Source: Candidatus Gastranaerophilales bacterium (GTDB lineage Bacteria; Cyanobacteriota; Vampirovibrionia; Gastranaerophilales; Gastranaerophilaceae). From it: DNA of 10,288 nt. Made by a program: the position numbers and the translations under genes. The number at the start of each line of letters is the position of its first letter. The first letter of the stretch is position 1. The stretch is taken from contig CALUTA010000043.1 in NCBI GenBank assembly GCA_944323585.1, forward strand, positions 1-10,288, in the 5' to 3' direction. The notes below the pieces were generated by a model. That model worked only from the letters and a program-made list of their open reading frames with translations. It was not told the origin of the DNA and did not search any database. Below, in pieces: positions 6,897 through 10,288 of the stretch.

Positions 6897-8890
6897 TTCT
6901 TTGAATTTACCATTTCTCTCAGTTTCTTAAGCTGATCACGGATTTCGGCTGCACGTTCAAAATCAAGAATTTTAGCAGCCTTATGCATATCTTTTTCAAG
7001 CTTGTCGATTAACTTCGGCAAGTCTTTTTTATCTATACCAAGATCAACCATTTCTTCGGCGACAATATCTTCAAGATCCCTGTAGCTTGCAACAAGAGAA
7101 AGCAGATTATTTTCAATCGGTTTCTTAATTGTCTGCGGGATAATTCCGTATTTATTATTGTGTGCAATCTGAATTTCCCGTCTGCGGTTTGTTTCATTGA
7201 TTGCCTTTTCCATGCTTTCGGTCATATTATCAGCATACATAATGACTTCACCGCATGCATTTCTTGCGGCACGGCCGATTGTCTGGATTAAACTTGTTTC
7301 ACTTCTCAAAAATCCTTCCTTATCCGCATCCATAATCGCAACAAGAGAAACTTCAGGAATATCAAGACCTTCTCTTAAGAGGTTTACACCTATAAGAACA
7401 TCAAATTCTCCAAGACGCAAATCTCGCAAAATTTCAACTCTTTCAAGTGACTGAATGCCCGAGTGAAGATATCGGACTCTTATTCCTTCCTGAAGGAAAA
7501 AGTCAGTCAAATCTTCAGCCATTTTTTTTGTAAGAGTTGTAATAAGCACTCTTTCGTCCTTTTCTGCACGTTTCTTAATTTCGTCTTTCAGATCGTTAAT
7601 CTGTGTATCAATCGGACGAACACTGATTTTCGGATCTACAAGCCCTGTCGGTCTGATAATCTGCTCAACTAACTGCTGGGAAGTCTTACGCTCAAATTCA
7701 CCGGGAGTTGCTGAAATATATATTTTTTGATGGACTTTATTAAAAAATTCTTCATTAGTCAAAGGTCTGTTGTCTTTTGCACAGGGAAGCCTGAAGCCGT
7801 ATTCAATAAGAACGTCTTTTCTTGCGGCATCCCCGTGTGACATTCCTTTAATTTGAGGCAAAGTTACATGAGATTCATCAATTACAGTTAAAAAATCACC
7901 CTGAAAATAATCCAATAATGTTGCAGGCGGGCTTCCGGGCGGTCTGCGCTCAATTATTCTCGAGTAATTCTCAATACCTGAACAATACCCCATTTCCTTG
8001 ATCATCTCAATATCATATTTTACTCTCTGAGAAAGCCTCTGCGCCTCTATTAGTTTGTTTTCACTCTCCAGTTCTTTAAGTCTTACTGCAAGCTCCTGTC
8101 TTATCAAATCCAGAGTTTCGTCAGAATTTTCGTCATAAGAAAGGTAGTGAACAGCAGGATAAATTACAACACTCTCCGGAGTTTCAAGAATCTCGCCGGA
8201 AACATTGTCTATTCTGACAATCTTTTCGATTTCGTCCCCGAAAAAGTAAATTCTCGTGACGATTTTCTCGTAAGCCGGCATAATTTCGACAATATCGCCT
8301 CTTGCTCTGAAAGTTGCACGCTCAAGAACCAGATCATTTCTGGTATATTGAACGCTTATAAGGTGCCTTAAAAGATCATCTCTTTCAACATTATCACCGA
8401 CTTTAAGCTCTACAGACCCCCTAAAATAGTTTTCAGGTAACCCCAAACCGTAAATACAGCTTACAGATGCAACGATAATAACATCATTTCTTTCATAAAG
8501 GCTTCTTGTTGTATTATGGCGCAAACGGTCGATTTCGTCATTTATGGATGCGGATTTTTCAATATAAGTGTCAGTTCTCGGGATATAAGCTTCCGGTTGA
8601 TAATAATCGTAATAACTTATAAAATACTCAACCGCATTATCAGGAAAAAGTTCTTTAAATTCGTTATACAGTTGAGCTGCAAGGGTTTTGTTATGCGCAA
8701 TTATCAATGTCGGCTTCTGAACATTCTGGATAACGTTTGCAATCGTAAAGGTTTTGCCTGACCCCGTTATACCAAGAAGAGTCTGGGTGTCATCCCCTTC
8801 AAGCACACCTTTAGTCAGCGCCTCAATCGCTTTTGGCTGATCGCCTGCCGGTGAATATTTGGAACTTATTTTGAATTTTCTTTTCTCCAT
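6893..8890 (-). CDS. uvrB: Excinuclease ABC subunit B
   Basis: UvrB is the DNA-loading helicase and damage-verification subunit of nucleotide excision repair; it is delivered by UvrA and recruits UvrC to incise. The 665-residue product is full length. Visible motifs are YSPAGDQPKAI (residues 12–22), Walker A GITGSGKTFT (40–49), the beta-hairpin region ISYYDYYQPEAYIP (91–104), IENYSR (306–311), Walker B VIDESH (336–341), ISATPGEFE (392–400), LLREGLDIPEVSLVAIMDADK (504–524), motif VI QTIGRAARN (536–544) and a C-terminal UVR domain (about 625–660, LEKDMHKAAKILDFERAAEIRDQL) for contact with UvrC. The ATG at 8890 gives the normal N-terminal spacing, and no alternative start fits better. No Shine-Dalgarno sequence precedes it. 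Neither uvrA nor uvrC is in the window. I see no LexA box of the Gram-positive or cyanobacterial type upstream. Confidence 0.97.
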   Translation of the reverse strand: MEKRKFKISSKYSPAGDQPKAIEALTKGVLEGDDTQTLLGITGSGKTFTIANVIQNVQKPTLIIAHNKTLAAQLYNEFKELFPDNAVEYFISYYDYYQPEAYIPRTDTYIEKSASINDEIDRLRHNTTRSLYERNDVIIVASVSCIYGLGLPENYFRGSVELKVGDNVERDDLLRHLISVQYTRNDLVLERATFRARGDIVEIMPAYEKIVTRIYFFGDEIEKIVRIDNVSGEILETPESVVIYPAVHYLSYDENSDETLDLIRQELAVRLKELESENKLIEAQRLSQRVKYDIEMIKEMGYCSGIENYSRIIERRPPGSPPATLLDYFQGDFLTVIDESHVTLPQIKGMSHGDAARKDVLIEYGFRLPCAKDNRPLTNEEFFNKVHQKIYISATPGEFERKTSQQLVEQIIRPTGLVDPKISVRPIDTQINDLKDEIKKRAEKDERVLITTLTKKMAEDLTDFFLQEGIRVRYLHSGIQSLERVEILRDLRLGEFDVLIGVNLLREGLDIPEVSLVAIMDADKEGFLRSETSLIQTIGRAARNACGEVIMYADNMTESMEKAINETNRRREIQIAHNNKYGIIPQTIKKPIENNLLSLVASYRDLEDIVAEEMVDLGIDKKDLPKLIDKLEKDMHKAAKILDFERAAEIRDQLKKLREMVNSKN

Positions 8891-8896
8891 ACCAAA

Positions 8897-8930
8897 ATTT
8901 TATATCAAATATACAAGTTTTGAATAGCAA
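8897..8930 (-). promoter_or_regulatory. Candidate uvrB promoter, nearly abutting the start codon
   Basis: On the minus strand the bases before uvrB read GATATAAAATTTTGGT and then ATG. TATAAA (8904–8899), or TAAAAT (8902–8897), could serve as a −10, with TTGCTA (8930–8925) as a distant −35-like element about 18–22 nt upstream. Transcription would then start within a few bases of the ATG. The evidence is weak because the region is AT-rich throughout. Confidence 0.3.
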
Positions 8931-8952
8931 AAAAGTTTATCTTTGCGTGTTG

Positions 8953-8958
8953 TATAAT
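8953..8958 (+). promoter_or_regulatory. Consensus −10 box for the forward hypothetical gene
   Basis: A perfect TATAAT lies 30 nt before the ATG at 8989. No good −35 is found 16–18 nt upstream (only A-rich sequence there), so it may rely on the A/T-rich upstream DNA or on an activator. The 98-nt divergent spacer 8891–8988 thus holds start signals for both flanking genes. Confidence 0.45.
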
Positions 8959-8988
8959 TAGAAAATATGAAACATAAAGGGAGCAGCC

Positions 8989-10116
8989 ATGCCTGTCCAA
9001 CTGGAACCCGCAGCAAAGACAATTCAAACGGATTCTAAAAAGCATAAAGCTAAAGCAGATGAGCCCAAATACAAAGATCCGCTCAATAGCTGGGCAATCA
9101 GTGCACTAACTTACTCAAGTGAAATCGGAGCAACAGTTAATGAAATTGCCCCGAAACTTACTTTTGCCCTGTGGGTTCCGTCATTTATGTACTTAGGAGC
9201 CGATATCTACGACAAGTATAAAAATGACAAGAACGAATATTCACCGAGCAGCAAAAGAGCCGTAAAAGAGTCCATCAGACAGGCACTTACATTTTTTATA
9301 CTTCCTTCTGCCGCAACCATTATAGGTCAGAAACTTACATCCCCGATAGGCAAACTAATCAGCGGAAAAATATCCATAAATGCCCGTGACAGCATATATA
9401 GACACACAAACAGCGCAATAGAACAGGCAACTGAAGAAAATTTCAGAACTAAAGAAAATTTCAAAGAATTTTTAAACAAATCTGTTGAAAATCATATTCA
9501 GGAACTTGAAAATGACAGGAAACAGGGGAATATATTAAAAAAAGCCTACAGATATTTGACAGGGTATTTTGCACTTGCTGATACAGACAGCGCAAAGGTT
9601 CACGCCTACATAACTACCAATGCTGAAAAAATATTTGAAATTAAAGAAAAGCTTAAACAAGGCATTACGGACAAGAGTATCCCGACAAGTGTTACAGAAA
9701 AATATAAAAACACGCTCAAAAACGCAAAACAGCTATTCGGGCAGGATCAGACCAATATGGCGTTAAAAAATGCACTTCAAAACTACCAGAACCATCTTAT
9801 TGTTAAGAACAAAATTTTAAAAACCCTCGGTGGTGTGGCGTCATGCCTGCTATTTACCCAGCCGATAGGATATCTTGTAAATAAAATTTTAATGCCCCAG
9901 TATATTACTCCCGGAATCAACCTTATTAATGAAAAACTGAATGACAGCAATCTGTTGAAAATTCACCTTAACAAATTGAATGACATAAACGCCAGACAGT
10001 CTATTTTTTCAAACGGGAGCGGAAAGTCTTTGAAGATTTTGCATCCTTCGGAGCTTCTGCACCGCCATAAAAATGTTCAGGAAGATCAAGTACATACAAA
10101 CCGTCAAGATACTTAA
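8989..10116 (+). CDS. Hypothetical protein with hydrophobic segments at both ends
   Basis: The product has 375 residues and I do not recognise a characterised family. An N-terminal polar, lysine-rich leader (1–30) is followed by a hydrophobic segment (about 56–72, KLTFALWVPSFMYLGADIY). A second follows (about 98–125, QALTFFILPSAATIIGQKL), then a long charged, probably helical middle (130–275, with NSAIEQATEENFRTKENFKEF), and a third hydrophobic patch (about 278–302, ILKTLGGVASCLLFTQPIGYLVNKI). There is no cleavable signal peptide. It may be a membrane-associated lineage-specific protein, similar in style to hypothetical proteins of Gastranaerophilales, but this is only resemblance. AAGGGAG at 8977–8983 lies 5 nt before the ATG. 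The last 38 codons (residues about 338–375, His- and Gln-rich) run antisense through the end of the opposite gene and look unlike the rest, so the ancestral stop may have been near 10000. Confidence 0.8.
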   Translation: MPVQLEPAAKTIQTDSKKHKAKADEPKYKDPLNSWAISALTYSSEIGATVNEIAPKLTFALWVPSFMYLGADIYDKYKNDKNEYSPSSKRAVKESIRQALTFFILPSAATIIGQKLTSPIGKLISGKISINARDSIYRHTNSAIEQATEENFRTKENFKEFLNKSVENHIQELENDRKQGNILKKAYRYLTGYFALADTDSAKVHAYITTNAEKIFEIKEKLKQGITDKSIPTSVTEKYKNTLKNAKQLFGQDQTNMALKNALQNYQNHLIVKNKILKTLGGVASCLLFTQPIGYLVNKILMPQYITPGINLINEKLNDSNLLKIHLNKLNDINARQSIFSNGSGKSLKILHPSELLHRHKNVQEDQVHTNRQDT

Positions 10117-10288
10117 CAACTTCATCCATAACAAGTGAAGATGATTTGGTAGACGTGATTTCCATTACTGATGAAACGCAATATTTATTATCATCAAGTT
10201 TCTCCAATTGAATTATCGCATCATATAACGATGACATCTTCAATTTAGCCTGCTTTTCAGTACACTTTAAACTTCTCTGAGCAGCATC
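10001..10288 (-). CDS. Hypothetical protein, 3' end only (5' end outside window)
   Basis: A minus-strand frame is open from the right edge to a TAG at 10003–10001, giving 95 visible C-terminal residues. The TTG at 10243 and the ATG at 10237 are internal to this open frame and need not be starts. The visible part is mixed helical: DAAQRSLKCTEKQAKLK, then YDAIIQLEKLDD, MDEVVKYLDGLYVLDLPEHF, and a basic end FRSRLKK. I do not recognise the family. Its codon use (many NNT and AAA/GAA codons, a natural-looking basic C-terminus) seems as good as that of known genes here, which favours it over the opposing tail of the 8989–10116 gene in the 116-bp overlap. It could still be a chance open frame, though about 96 codons without a stop in AT-rich DNA makes that less likely. 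Confidence 0.62.
   Translation of the reverse strand, partial: DAAQRSLKCTEKQAKLKMSSLYDAIIQLEKLDDNKYCVSSVMEITSTKSSSLVMDEVVKYLDGLYVLDLPEHFYGGAEAPKDAKSSKTFRSRLKK

Noticed and set aside
8891..8988. LexA/SOS operator between uvrB and the divergent gene
   Set aside because: No GAAC-N4-GTTC or cyanobacterial-type GTAC/GTWC inverted repeat was seen in the spacer.
9994..10009. AGAC-A-GTCT inverted repeat followed by ATTTTTT, resembling a terminator for the forward strand
   Set aside because: The perfect stem leaves a one-base loop, which cannot fold; a relaxed hairpin would have only 2–3 pairs. It also lies inside the annotated forward gene, though it could be a relic near an ancestral gene end.

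Overview
The window reads as a piece of chromosome from an AT-rich, compactly organised bacterium. Spacing between genes is tiny, most starts have purine-rich Shine-Dalgarno sites (AAGGAG type), and TTG and GTG starts are used alongside ATG. I see no rRNA, tRNA, insertion sequence, CRISPR array or phage gene. The ruvX–DUF1292 pair is known from Firmicutes and Cyanobacteria. Together with the base composition and the two lineage-specific-looking proteins at the right end, it suggests an uncultured gut-type lineage such as the non-photosynthetic cyanobacterial sister group (Gastranaerophilales/Melainabacteria). That placement is inference from general resemblance, not a search; a clostridial relative is the main alternative.

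Layout. Positions 3–6069 hold one tight forward gene cluster: an unrecognised protein (5' truncated), ruvX, a DUF1292 protein, a protein made of three tandem Clp N-terminal domains with no ATPase, tilS, hpt, and a GAF-like/HisKA/HATPase sensor kinase. Neighbouring genes overlap by 8 or 1 nt or are separated by 1–17 nt, so they are almost certainly one operon with translational coupling. A promoter-like sequence at 6074–6102 then drives a multi-pass membrane protein (6138–6896). That gene converges with uvrB (minus strand, 6893–8890), and the two stop codons are interlocked in the four bases TTAG. A divergent AT-rich spacer (8891–8988) separates uvrB from a forward hypothetical gene (8989–10116). 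The end of that gene overlaps by 116 bp the 3' end of an incoming minus-strand gene that runs off the window.

How the genes work together. The operon combines RNA processing (RuvX, the 16S rRNA 5'-end nuclease/Holliday-junction resolvase-like family), tRNA-Ile lysidine synthesis (TilS), purine salvage (Hpt), a possible proteolysis adaptor (the Clp-N protein) and a membrane-less sensor kinase without a cognate regulator in view. tilS–hpt is a widely conserved pair, usually followed by ftsH; here the kinase occupies the ftsH position. UvrB is the damage-verification helicase of nucleotide excision repair and lies alone on the other strand.

Nothing here is a clear defence or mobile system. The points most worth a second look are the ATPase-less triple Clp-N protein in the tilS operon, the long convergent overlap at the right end (possible stop-codon loss), and the uvrB start, which has no Shine-Dalgarno site and a −10-like box almost touching the ATG.
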